Source of the DNA: Scatosoma sp045655705
GTDB taxonomy: Bacteria; Bacillota; Clostridia; Christensenellales; Borkfalkiaceae
NCBI GenBank assembly: GCA_045655705.1
Contig: JAZOPU010000146.1
Span: 1-20,194 of the forward strand
DNA length: 20,194 bases
Direction of reading: 5' to 3'
Of the stretch, positions 6,006 through 12,988 are shown piece by piece. Made by a program: the position numbers and the translations under genes. The notes beneath the pieces were generated by a model that ran no database searches, was not told where the DNA came from, and saw only the letters and a program-made list of their open reading frames with translations. Every line of letters begins with the position of its first letter. Position 1 is the stretch's first letter.

Positions 6006-7517
6006 TTATTTTTTCGGTTTCATCGTGGGGAACAAGATAACGTCGCGAATGGTCGCGCTGTCAGTGAGTAGCATCACGAAGCGGTCAAGCCCCATACCCA
6101 AACCGCCCGTGGGAGGCAAGCCGTATTCGAGTGCGTTGATGAAATCCTCGTCGATCTGTGCGTCGTTATTGCCCTTGGCGCGCTTTGCGTCTACTTGCTT
6201 TTGCATACGCTGTTTTTGATCAATGGGATCGTTTAGCTCGGAGAACGCGTTGCCGTATTCGTGTCCGCAAATGAAGTATTCAAATCTTTCCGTGAACGCG
6301 GGGTTAGACGGCTTACGCTTTGCAAGCGGGGAGTTTTCCACGGGATAATCGTAGATGACCGTCGGTTGAATAAGCTTGTCTTCAACGAACGCGTCGAAAA
6401 GTTCGATAAGCACCCAACCCTTGGTTGCGTTTTCGTGTTCGAGCTCCACACCAAGCGCTTTTGCCGCCGCGCGCGCATCTTCGTCGTCTTTCCAGTTGTT
6501 ATAATCCACGCCCGCATACTTTTTCACCGCTTCCGCCATGGTCATTCTCGTCCATTCGCCCATGTGGATTTCCGTGCCTTGATAGGTGATATCCAGCGTC
6601 CCGCAAACGTTTTGCGTAACCGTTTTATACAAATCTTCGATCATATCCATCATATCGAAATAGTCGCTATACGCTTCGTACATTTCGATAGAAGTAAATT
6701 CGGGGTTGTGGTATGCGTCCATACCTTCGTTTCTGAAAATTCTACCCACTTCGTATACCTTGTCCATACCGCCGACGATCAAACGCTTTAAGAAAAGCTC
6801 CGTTTCGATACGCATATACATATCCAAGTCAAGCGCGTTGTGGTGGGTTTTGAACGGGCGTGCGTCTGCACCGATTTCCAAGGGCAAAAGGGTGGGGGTG
6901 TCCACTTCTAAATACCCGCGGTTATCAAGGTACGCACGGATTTCTTTCAAGATTTTGGAACGCACGCGGAAGGTATCGCGCACGTCTTTATTCATAATCA
7001 AATCCAAGTGGCGCAAGCGGTATTTCATATCCTTGTCTTGCAAGCCGTTATATTTTTCAGGCAGGGGGAGCAGGGATTTAGAAAGCATAATCATTTCCGT
7101 CACGTGCACAGTCACTTCGCCCGTTTGCGTTTTGAAGACGAAGCCTTTAAAGCCTACGATATCGCCGATATCGTAGTCCTTTTTATACGAAAGATAATTT
7201 TCTTCGCCGATATCTTGGCGGGTAACGTAAATTTGGATAGAACCGCTTTTGTCCGCGATATGCGAAAAGGAAGCCTTCCCCATAATACGGCGGGACATCA
7301 TACGCCCTGCCATGGTTACCGTTTTGCCTTCATATTTTTCAAACTCGTTTTTTACCGCTTCCGAATGTGCGTCAACGGGGTATTTTACCTGCTCATAGGG
7401 GTTTTTCCCTTCGCCAACGAGCTTGGCAAGCTTTTCACGGCGAATTCTCGCCTGTTCAATGAGCTGTTCTTCTTCCGTTGCCGTATCTTGTGGCATTACC
7501 TGCTTGTTTTCCTGCAT
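6006..7517 (-). CDS. lysS: Lysyl-tRNA synthetase, class II
   Basis: A 503-residue enzyme, the normal length, that charges tRNA-Lys. An OB-fold anticodon-binding domain spans about 65-150. The class II catalytic domain follows, with motif 2 FRNEG at 261-265 and motif 3 GMGLDRF at about 474-480. The lysine-pocket segments THHNALD and LFLKRLIVGG are clear. One small oddity: the usual GGA before the ARPF motif reads IGA here (EIGADARPF at about 214-222), a conservative change. AGAGGA lies 7 bases upstream of the ATG. The gene starts 17 bases after greA ends, so both are expressed from the greA promoter, as in many Bacillota. The N-terminal 30 residues are a charged extension typical of the family. 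Confidence 0.98.
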   Translation of the reverse strand: MQENKQVMPQDTATEEEQLIEQARIRREKLAKLVGEGKNPYEQVKYPVDAHSEAVKNEFEKYEGKTVTMAGRMMSRRIMGKASFSHIADKSGSIQIYVTRQDIGEENYLSYKKDYDIGDIVGFKGFVFKTQTGEVTVHVTEMIMLSKSLLPLPEKYNGLQDKDMKYRLRHLDLIMNKDVRDTFRVRSKILKEIRAYLDNRGYLEVDTPTLLPLEIGADARPFKTHHNALDLDMYMRIETELFLKRLIVGGMDKVYEVGRIFRNEGMDAYHNPEFTSIEMYEAYSDYFDMMDMIEDLYKTVTQNVCGTLDITYQGTEIHMGEWTRMTMAEAVKKYAGVDYNNWKDDEDARAAAKALGVELEHENATKGWVLIELFDAFVEDKLIQPTVIYDYPVENSPLAKRKPSNPAFTERFEYFICGHEYGNAFSELNDPIDQKQRMQKQVDAKRAKGNNDAQIDEDFINALEYGLPPTGGLGMGLDRFVMLLTDSATIRDVILFPTMKPKK

Positions 7518-7534
7518 TTTATCGTCCTCTATCG

Positions 7535-8005
7535 TTAAAAAATCTCTTTGATGATCAGTACGTATTCGCCTTCGGGCGCGGATACTTTGACGTTATCGCC
7601 CACTTTATGCTTCAAAAGCGCCGCACCGACGGGGGATTCGTTGGAAATTTTATTATTCATTGCGTCCGATTCCGTCGTACCCGTGATTTCGTATACGTCT
7701 TCTTCGTCTAAATCGGGATCGTACACTTTGATTTTCGAGCCGATATGCACGACGCTGGTGTCGTTATTTTCTTCTAAAATAACGGCGTTCTTGATCTTAT
7801 AGTCAAGATCGAGAATTTCACCTTCGTTTGCCGCTTGCTCGTTTCTCGCCGCGTCGTATTCCGCGTTTTCCGACAAGTCGCCGTGGCTTCTTGCTTCCGC
7901 GATACGCTCCACGATCTCCTGACGTTTCACGGTTTGCAAATATTTCAATTTTTCCACCGCTTCGTCATAGCCTTTTTTGGTCATAATATACTGCTGTTCA
8001 GCCAT
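7535..8005 (-). CDS. greA: Transcription elongation factor GreA
   Basis: A 156-residue protein of standard length. It rescues backtracked RNA polymerase by stimulating transcript cleavage through the secondary channel. The N-terminal coiled coil spans about 10-75 and carries the acidic tip (NAEYDAARNEQA) needed for Mg2+ coordination at the polymerase active site. The C-terminal FKBP-like globular domain (about 85-156) ends with the expected PVGAALLKHKVGD... region. AAGGAG lies 4 bases before the ATG at 8005. It is transcribed from a consensus promoter 160-195 bases upstream, through a leader with two hairpins, the second terminator-like. Expression may therefore be controlled by attenuation. 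First gene of greA-lysS. Confidence 0.98.
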   Translation of the reverse strand: MAEQQYIMTKKGYDEAVEKLKYLQTVKRQEIVERIAEARSHGDLSENAEYDAARNEQAANEGEILDLDYKIKNAVILEENNDTSVVHIGSKIKVYDPDLDEEDVYEITGTTESDAMNNKISNESPVGAALLKHKVGDNVKVSAPEGEYVLIIKEIF

Positions 8006-8082
8006 AAAACTCCTTTTGCTCCCGTCGTTATTTTTACGGTTTTTTTCTTCTTAAAACCCTTTATCCAATACGCAAACACACG

Positions 8083-8110
8083 AAAAAAACCGCCCGATGC
8101 GCGGAGCGTT
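8083..8110 (-). terminator. Attenuator-like hairpin in the greA leader
   Basis: Minus strand: AACGCTC (8110-8104) pairs with GGGC (8095-8092) and GTT (8090-8088), with one bulged G at 8091 and an 8-base loop. Five more U (8087-8083) follow. It lies about 80 bases before the greA start codon and 55 bases after the predicted transcript start. Premature termination here would produce a short leader RNA. Confidence 0.5.
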
Positions 8111-8119
8111 AAAAATGCA

Positions 8120-8150
8120 CCGTGACTTTCCGTATTCGCAAAAGTCACGG
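8120..8150 (-). other. Stable 10-bp hairpin at the 5' end of the greA leader
   Basis: CCGTGACTTT pairs perfectly with AAAGTCACGG (8120-8129 with 8141-8150) around an 11-base loop. It begins about 15 bases into the predicted greA transcript. No U-tract follows directly, so it is a structural or stabilising element, possibly part of an attenuation switch with the hairpin at 8083-8110. Confidence 0.6.
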
Positions 8151-8171
8151 CGTTTATCGTTCAGTAGCCTT

Positions 8172-8200
8172 ATTATATCTTATTTTCACGGCTTTGTCAA
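8172..8200 (-). promoter_or_regulatory. Consensus SigmaA promoter of greA-lysS
   Basis: Minus strand: TTGACA (8200-8195), 17-base spacer, TATAAT (8177-8172), a perfect match at ideal spacing. Predicted start is near 8165, giving a leader of about 160 bases. Confidence 0.92.
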
Positions 8201-8242
8201 TGATTTTTCTTGGCATTTTCAAGAATTTTATTAGATATTCAT

Positions 8243-8257
8243 ACGCTTTTCAAGCGT
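8243..8257. terminator. Weak hairpin after the aminotransferase gene
   Basis: ACGCTT-TTC-AAGCGT is a 6-bp stem. It lies 9 bases beyond the aminotransferase stop, but the U-tract it has is on the plus side (8257-8261). On the minus strand the following bases are mixed. It is at best a weak terminator for the aminotransferase transcript. Confidence 0.3.
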
Positions 8258-8266
8258 TTTTCACTT

Positions 8267-9430
8267 TTATTTAGACAAAAACGCCGACATTCTGTCAAAC
8301 GCTTCCGAAAGCGCGTTCATACTCGTCGCATACGAAATACGCACGTTGTTTTCGCCAAATTGCCCGAACGCGCTCCCCGGCACGACGGCAACCTTTTGCT
8401 CTTTGAGCAATTTCTCGGCAAACTCTTCACCCAAAATACCCGTGTTTTTCACGGACGGGAACGCATAGAACGCACCGCGCGGTTCAAAACAATGCAGTCC
8501 GATCTCCTTTAAGCTATGTAAAACGAACTTACGCCGTTTATCATAGGAATCGCGCATTTCTTCCACCGTTGCAAAGCCGTCCAAAAACCCGTCTTTGAGT
8601 GCTTCGATCGCCGCGTATTGCGAAGTGATAGGGGCGCACATAATCGCGTATTGATGAATTTTGAACATGGCTTCGTCGATCTCTTTGGGTGCGCACACGA
8701 ACCCCATTCGCCAACCGGTCATAGCAAACGCTTTGGAGAAACCGCCGATATAAATCGTACGCTCTTTCATGCCCGCAATCGACGCAATCGACGCGTGCTT
8801 TTGCCCGTAGGTAAGCTCGGCGTAAATCTCGTCGGAAATGACGAGCAAGTCGTGCTTTTCAATGACTTTCGCAATCGCTTGGAGTTGAGCTCTGGTCATA
8901 ATCGCGCCCGTAGGGTTGTTGGGGTACGTCAAAATAATCGCTTTGGTTTTGGGCGTTATCGCCTTTTCCAAATATTGGGGCTGTAATACGAAATTATCTT
9001 CTTCGTGACATTCCACGTGCACGGGCACGCCGTCCGCCATCGACACGAGCGGGGAATAGGACACGTAGGCAGGGTCGGGAATCAACACTTCTTCGCCCCG
9101 TTCCACGCACGCACGGAGCGCAAGATCGATCGCTTCGCTCCCGCCCACCGTCACGAGTATGTGCGCGGGGTCGTAGGCAAGGGAAAAGCGTTCTTCCAAA
9201 TAACGGGAAATTAAGCTCAAAAGAGCAGGCAAACCGCGGTTACCCGTGTATTGCGTATATCCTCGTTGCAAGGAAGTGATCGCGGCGGAGCGCACTTTCC
9301 ACGGCGTAACGAAATCAGGCTCGCCCACACCAAGAGAGATCGCGCCTTCCGTTTCGCGAACGATATCGAAAAATTTTCGTATACCGCTCGGCTTCATCAG
9401 TTTTGTTTTTTGATTGACAAAATCACGCAT
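8267..9430 (-). CDS. Class I/II PLP-dependent aminotransferase
   Basis: A 387-residue fold-type I aminotransferase of the AspC/PatA-like group. Visible motifs: GEPDF at 36-40, GGSEAIDLAL at 96-105 for cofactor phosphate, YPNNPTG at 169-175, SDEIY at 199-203, the Schiff-base lysine K233 in GGFSKAFAMTGWRMGF with R241, and a C-terminal arginine (NNVRISYA) expected to bind the substrate carboxylate. The amino donor cannot be assigned from sequence; aromatic, alanine or aspartate activity are all possible. AGCAGG lies about 9 bases before the ATG. The gene starts 28 bases after the Lrp/AsnC gene ends and on the same strand, so the regulator probably controls it in response to an amino acid. Confidence 0.93.
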   Translation of the reverse strand: MRDFVNQKTKLMKPSGIRKFFDIVRETEGAISLGVGEPDFVTPWKVRSAAITSLQRGYTQYTGNRGLPALLSLISRYLEERFSLAYDPAHILVTVGGSEAIDLALRACVERGEEVLIPDPAYVSYSPLVSMADGVPVHVECHEEDNFVLQPQYLEKAITPKTKAIILTYPNNPTGAIMTRAQLQAIAKVIEKHDLLVISDEIYAELTYGQKHASIASIAGMKERTIYIGGFSKAFAMTGWRMGFVCAPKEIDEAMFKIHQYAIMCAPITSQYAAIEALKDGFLDGFATVEEMRDSYDKRRKFVLHSLKEIGLHCFEPRGAFYAFPSVKNTGILGEEFAEKLLKEQKVAVVPGSAFGQFGENNVRISYATSMNALSEAFDRMSAFLSK

Positions 9431-9458
9431 AATTAAATACCTGCTATATATGAATGCG

Positions 9459-9950
9459 TTATGCTTGAATGCAAATGCGGTTATCCGCGTCTTCTTTTTC
9501 CGTAACCACGCCTTCGATTTTATACTTTTTCAAGATAAAGTGCGTAGCGGTGGAAATCACGCCGTCGAACGTGGAAATACGCTCGGAAACAAACCGCGAA
9601 ACCTGTTGCAACGTTCTATCTTCCACCATGACGGCAAGGTCGTATGCCCCGCTCATCAAATACACCGATTTCACTTCGGGGAAGGAAGCGATTTGCTTGG
9701 CAATGCCGTCAAAGCCTTCTTTCTTTTTGGGAGTAACCTTGACTTCGATAAGCGCTTCTACGAGCGTATCTTCCGCGCGCTCGTTGTTTAAAATGGCGGT
9801 ATATTTCACGATCACACCGTCTTTTTCCATATTCGCAATCGCGGTTTTCACCGTTTGTTCGTCAACGGAGAGCATTGCCGCGATTTTCGCGGGGACAATA
9901 CGCGCGTCGTCCGTCAAAATACTTAAAATGTCCTTTTCCAAAGCCGTCAT
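9459..9950 (-). CDS. Lrp/AsnC-family transcriptional regulator
   Basis: A 163-residue protein. The N-terminal winged helix-turn-helix (about 1-50: LEKDILSILTDDARIVPAKIAAMLSVDE...) is followed by the amino-acid sensing RAM domain at about 65-145. That domain has the typical ALIEVKVTP strand, the EVKSVYLMSGAYDLAVMVE core, and the STATHFILKKYK end segment. Proteins of this family form octamers and use small amino acids as effectors. AAAGGAG lies 7 bases before the ATG. A TATAAT (9982-9977) with a poor -35 lies just upstream, overlapping the stop codon of the preceding small gene, so both operon read-through and a local promoter are possible. It very likely regulates the adjacent aminotransferase. 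Confidence 0.92.
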   Translation of the reverse strand: MTALEKDILSILTDDARIVPAKIAAMLSVDEQTVKTAIANMEKDGVIVKYTAILNNERAEDTLVEALIEVKVTPKKKEGFDGIAKQIASFPEVKSVYLMSGAYDLAVMVEDRTLQQVSRFVSERISTFDGVISTATHFILKKYKIEGVVTEKEDADNRICIQA

Positions 9951-9977
9951 AGTTTTTCTCCTTTCAGTCGATATGCA

Positions 9978-10232
9978 TTATAATATGTTTTCTAAAAACA
10001 AATGGTCATAGCCGAGCGTTTCCACGAAATCGCGCGGTAGAAATTTCACGTGATTAAATTTCGCGAAATTGAAAATATGCACTTTGGTGAGTACGGGCGT
10101 AGGGATATCCAGCGCACGGCAAATTTCCGTGAGATACTCAAAAAAGTGTGAATAAATCAATTTTTCGGGGTTTTCGTATACGAATTGTTTGCGTATACGC
10201 CCGCCCGTCATTAACTTTGCCCAAATTCTCAT
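9978..10232 (-). CDS. Small conserved protein, possibly from a leaderless mRNA
   Basis: An 84-residue protein, MRIWAKLMTGGRI...HLFLENIL. I recall similar proteins of 80-90 residues with an N-terminal MRIWAK and a C-terminal DF-E-x-x-x-YD-LE pattern in many Clostridia, without a known function (memory, not searched). It looks soluble and alpha/beta. The frame continues 49 codons upstream, but that part is low quality and crosses a promoter, so the ATG at 10232 is chosen. No ribosome binding site precedes it. Instead TATAAT ends only 6 bases before the ATG, so the predicted transcript start is the start codon itself. The Lrp gene follows after 27 bases. Confidence 0.7.
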   Translation of the reverse strand: MRIWAKLMTGGRIRKQFVYENPEKLIYSHFFEYLTEICRALDIPTPVLTKVHIFNFAKFNHVKFLPRDFVETLGYDHLFLENIL

Positions 10233-10238
10233 ATCCGT

Positions 10239-10267
10239 ATTATACACGAAACGGGCAAAAAAGTAAA
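10239..10267 (-). promoter_or_regulatory. SigmaA promoter abutting the start codon of the small conserved gene
   Basis: Minus strand: TTTACT (10267-10262), 17-base spacer, TATAAT (10244-10239). Predicted +1 falls on or next to the A of the ATG at 10232. It can also transcribe the Lrp and aminotransferase genes downstream. Confidence 0.7.
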
Positions 10268-10302
10268 CTATTTGCGCGGGGCGAAGCGGATTTTTCTTTT
10301 CC

Positions 10303-10344
10303 GCGCCCACGCATATTTGAAAATACGGGCGCATACGATAAAAT
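10303..10344 (+). promoter_or_regulatory. Promoter region of the PdaB-like gene with overlapping SigmaE-like and SigmaA-like boxes
   Basis: SigmaE-like: GCATATT (10311-10317), then 14 bases to CATACGAT (10332-10339), close to the Bacillus mother-cell consensus (ATATT and CATACA-T). A SigmaA-like reading overlaps it: TTGAAA (10317-10322), 16 bases, TAAAAT (10339-10344). GCGCCC (10303-10308) and GGGCGC (10327-10332) form an inverted repeat around the upstream boxes. For a sporulation-type deacetylase the SigmaE reading is attractive but unproven. Confidence 0.5.
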
Positions 10345-10381
10345 ATCCGAGCGGAAAAAAGCGTTTTCGCGGAAATCATAC

Positions 10382-10397
10382 TTTTTTCGCGAAAAAA
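10382..10397. other. Perfect 16-bp palindrome before the PdaB-like gene
   Basis: TTTTTTCGCGAAAAAA is a perfect palindrome in the 5' leader of the deacetylase gene, about 45 bases before the ATG. A related TTTTCGCGG occurs at 10364-10372. It could be a regulator site or a chance product of A/T runs around CGCG. There is no loop, so it is not a hairpin terminator. Confidence 0.3.
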
Positions 10398-10441
10398 AGT
10401 GTTATTTCGACAAACGAAAACCGCTATGATGGAGGTAGGCT

Positions 10442-11212
10442 ATGCGCAAGGGAAAAAACGCCGTTTTTGTTAGAATTTCTTTTTTCGTTTGTCTGATAAC
10501 GGCGATCCTTTCCGCGTTTTGCGTGGGCGCGTTCGTCGTGAAAGCGCGAACGGTAACCGCCAAAACCGCGCGCAAGCTTCCCATCTACTGCGTGGAGCGG
10601 GAAGAGAAAAAAATTGCTATCAGCTTCGACTGTGCTTGGGGCGTGGAATACACGGATAAGCTCCTTGATATTATGGAGCAAAACGACGTGCGCTGTACCT
10701 TTTTCGCGGTGCAGTTTTGGGTGGAAAAATACCCCGAATACGCGCAAAAAATCGTGTCGGCGGGGCACGAGCTGGGCACGCATAGCCGTACCCATTCGTA
10801 TATGAGCAAGCTTTCCAAAGAAGAAATCGCAGACGAACTCAAAACGTCCAAGGAGGCTATTGAAAAGGCGACGGGGCACAAAACAAACCTGTTCCGCGCG
10901 CCCTACGGCGACTACGACGATTTACTTATCGAAACGGCGCAAAGCGAAGGGCTGTATACCGTGCAATGGGACGTGGACTCGCTCGATTGGAAAAATTTAT
11001 CGGCGTCGGAGATTGCGATGCGCATTATCAACGGTGCGAAAAACGGCTCGATTATTCTTTGCCACAACAACGGTCTGCACACCGCTGAGGCGCTTCCGCT
11101 CGTGTTCTCCACGCTCAAAAACCGCGGGTATGCGTTCGTGCCTATCGGGGAACTTATCTATAAAGACAACTACACGATAGACGCAAGCGGAAAACAACGT
11201 CCTATATCTTGA
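10442..11212 (+). CDS. pdaB: Polysaccharide deacetylase, PdaB-like (sporulation type)
   Basis: A 256-residue NodB-fold protein with one N-terminal membrane helix (about 12-34) and the catalytic domain outside. NodB motifs: motif 1 SFDCAWG at 61-67, which keeps the catalytic Asp but replaces the second, metal-binding Asp, as in the PdaB group; motif 2 HSRTH at 114-118; motif 3 RAPYG at 152-156; motif 4 DVDSLDW at 177-183; motif 5 LCHNN at 206-210. Family knowledge: Bacillus PdaB is needed to maintain spores late in development, and its enzymatic activity is uncertain because of motif 1. GGAGG lies 6 bases before the ATG. A SigmaE-like promoter is at 10311-10339. The SSB-like gene follows after 38 bases, so the two may be co-transcribed. 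Confidence 0.85.
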   Translation: MRKGKNAVFVRISFFVCLITAILSAFCVGAFVVKARTVTAKTARKLPIYCVEREEKKIAISFDCAWGVEYTDKLLDIMEQNDVRCTFFAVQFWVEKYPEYAQKIVSAGHELGTHSRTHSYMSKLSKEEIADELKTSKEAIEKATGHKTNLFRAPYGDYDDLLIETAQSEGLYTVQWDVDSLDWKNLSASEIAMRIINGAKNGSIILCHNNGLHTAEALPLVFSTLKNRGYAFVPIGELIYKDNYTIDASGKQRPIS

Positions 11213-11250
11213 AAATCAATAAAATTTACATAAAACATCGGAGGTATTTT

Positions 11251-11964
11251 ATGAACTACGTTACGGAAAAAAACAACAAGGTCTACGTACAAGGCGAAAT
11301 CGTGAGCGACGCGACGTTCTCTCACGAGGTATACGGAGAGGGGTTCTACGAATTCTACGTGAAAGTGATGCGACTTTCAGGGCAAGCGGATATCCTGCCC
11401 GTTACCCTTTCGGAACGCTTAATCCAAGGTGGTATGCTGGGCAAAGGCAAGAGCATTTGCGCGCTGGGACAGTTCCGCAGTTATAACAAAATCGAAAACG
11501 GCAAATCTCGGCTTATGCTCACCGTGTTTGTGCGCGAACTCTTAGACGAGCTTCCCGGCAAAAATCCCAATTCGGTACTGCTTAGCGGTTATATTTGCAA
11601 ACCGCCCGTCTACCGCACGACCCCTTTTAACCGCGAAATTGCGGACGTGCTCATTGCCGTCAATCGCGCGTATAACAAGTCTGACTATATTCCTTGCATT
11701 GCTTGGGGACGCAACGCGCGGTTTGTGAAAAATCTTAGCGTAGGCGACAGAATCGCCGTTTCGGGGCGTATCCAAAGCCGCGAATATCAAAAGAAATTAT
11801 CGGATACGGACGTACGCACAATGACGGCGTATGAAGTGTCCGTGTCCAAACTCGCCGCGTTCGACCAAGCGGAAGAATTTGACATTGAAAGCGAATTTGA
11901 TTTATATTCCCTGCAAAACAAACAAACGCTGGATATGCCCGAAGAATATTCGGCGGGATTGTAA
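11251..11964 (+). CDS. SSB-like protein with two OB-fold domains
   Basis: A 237-residue protein. The ATG at 11251 is chosen because CGGAGG lies 6 bases upstream; the frame extends 14 codons further without support. The second domain (about 107-205) reads like a bacterial single-stranded DNA-binding OB fold: SVLLSGYICKPP, then ADVLIAVNRAYNKSDYIPCIAWGRNARFVKNLSVGDRIAVSGRIQSREY split across 131-179. The first domain (about 8-100) has a similar pattern (KVYVQGEIVSDATF... ICALGQFRSY) and is probably a diverged second copy. The C-terminus is acidic (AEEFDIESEFD) but lacks the DDDIPF-like tip that normal SSB uses to recruit partners. It is therefore probably an accessory SSB and not the replication SSB. 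Confidence 0.82.
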   Translation: MNYVTEKNNKVYVQGEIVSDATFSHEVYGEGFYEFYVKVMRLSGQADILPVTLSERLIQGGMLGKGKSICALGQFRSYNKIENGKSRLMLTVFVRELLDELPGKNPNSVLLSGYICKPPVYRTTPFNREIADVLIAVNRAYNKSDYIPCIAWGRNARFVKNLSVGDRIAVSGRIQSREYQKKLSDTDVRTMTAYEVSVSKLAAFDQAEEFDIESEFDLYSLQNKQTLDMPEEYSAGL

Positions 11965-11994
11965 CCTTTTTTAAAAAAATTGCATAAAATATAA

Positions 11995-12020
11995 CGGCGC
12001 GCGTTCTATAACGCGCGCCG
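11995..12020. terminator. GC-rich hairpin between the SSB-like and spoIVFA-like genes
   Basis: CGGCGCGCGTT (11995-12005) pairs perfectly with AACGCGCGCCG (12010-12020) around CTAT. It is 30 bases after the SSB-like stop. On the plus strand no U-tract follows, while on the minus strand TTATATTTTAT follows, which is odd because no minus-strand gene ends here. It may stabilise the 3' end or insulate the next promoter. Confidence 0.55.
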
Positions 12021-12023
12021 CTT

Positions 12024-12032
12024 GCATACAAT
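12024..12032 (+). promoter_or_regulatory. SigmaE-type -10 box candidate for spoIVFA-spoIVFB
   Basis: GCATACAAT matches the Bacillus SigmaE -10 consensus and lies 29 bases before the start codon. The expected -35 is not convincing: the nearest ATA is at 12008-12010 inside the hairpin, about two bases too close. The match is supported mainly by what the downstream genes do. Confidence 0.4.
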
Positions 12033-12061
12033 AGAATAAAGCCAATGCAAGGAGAAAAAGT

Positions 12062-12988
12062 ATGAACGAAGAAATCGAATACGCTGAAATGCTGGAAATC
12101 CCCGTATCCACCGTCAACGTGGTGCACAAAAAAAGCGCGAAACCGCGCAAACAAAAGCTTGCGCCTATCGCGCCTGATTTGAAAGACAGCGTGATTGCAA
12201 AAGTCAACGATAAATTACTCCAAGACGAAACGCCCCAAGCCATCGAAGAAAACGAAGGCACTCTAAACTTTGACGGCGTTCCCGACCGTATCGACACCGT
12301 GCGCTTATATTCGGAAAGCGAACACGCTGTAAAACGCCGTGATTTGCACCTTTCCGCCGAGGACTACGCGCTTGAAAATCAAGACGAAAACTTGGAAAAC
12401 GACGAGGGCATGTATAGAGCGAATTATAATTATCGTCCCGAAACGAAAGCGGAAAAACGCACGCGGATTATTTTAACGGCGGAGTTTGCCGCAGCTTGCG
12501 CGCTTTGCGGGGCAATCTTCTTGACCAACGTGTTTATGCCGGGGAGCGCGATCAATACCTTCTTCCGCGCTTTGGGTGAGCCCAAGCAAACGGAAACGGT
12601 AGACGCGCGCACGTATGCGGACTTTTCCCTTTCGCCCATCGTTAGCGAGCTTTCCGATGCGGAGATCACCGTTTCGCCCGCAGGGATCGTATCTTTCACG
12701 GATAAATGCCACGTCTATCCCGCGGCTGACGGTAAAATCACGGACGTAACGCAAAACACGGACGGAAAATACACCGTTAAAATTTCCCACTCCGATTCCT
12801 TCTCGGGTGTGATCGGCGGGTTGGACTCCGTGTACTACGCGGTCGGCGATCAAGTGAAAGCGAATATCCCCGTTGGGTTTACAGGCGGGGAAACGGAAGT
12901 GCAAGTAACCATGTATCAAAGCGGAGAGCTTCTCAACTGTTTTGAGCTGACGGAAGAAAACTGCCTTGCTTGGACGACGCAAGAATAA
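12062..12988 (+). CDS. spoIVFA: SpoIVFA-like membrane protein with degenerate LytM/M23 domain
   Basis: A 308-residue protein. A long polar N-terminal region (about 1-134, acidic with a basic patch at 23-32) leads to one membrane helix (135-158) and an extracytoplasmic domain. Residues about 215-290 have the LytM/peptidase M23 fold pattern (VYPAADGKIT..., YTVKISHSDSFSGVIGGLDSV split at 237-257, then YAVGDQVKANIPVGFTGG). The zinc-binding His and Asp residues are missing, as in SpoIVFA. Family knowledge: SpoIVFA holds SpoIVFB in an inhibited complex in the outer forespore membrane. The identification rests on this domain order plus the immediately downstream, overlapping SpoIVFB gene. AAGGAG lies 7 bases before the ATG. 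An alternative reading is a generic M23-like membrane protein. Confidence 0.75.
   Translation: MNEEIEYAEMLEIPVSTVNVVHKKSAKPRKQKLAPIAPDLKDSVIAKVNDKLLQDETPQAIEENEGTLNFDGVPDRIDTVRLYSESEHAVKRRDLHLSAEDYALENQDENLENDEGMYRANYNYRPETKAEKRTRIILTAEFAAACALCGAIFLTNVFMPGSAINTFFRALGEPKQTETVDARTYADFSLSPIVSELSDAEITVSPAGIVSFTDKCHVYPAADGKITDVTQNTDGKYTVKISHSDSFSGVIGGLDSVYYAVGDQVKANIPVGFTGGETEVQVTMYQSGELLNCFELTEENCLAWTTQE

Noticed and set aside
10233..10379. N-terminal extension of the small conserved gene to 10379
   Set aside because: The extension crosses a good promoter, lacks a binding site, and the conserved-looking part begins at MRIWAK.
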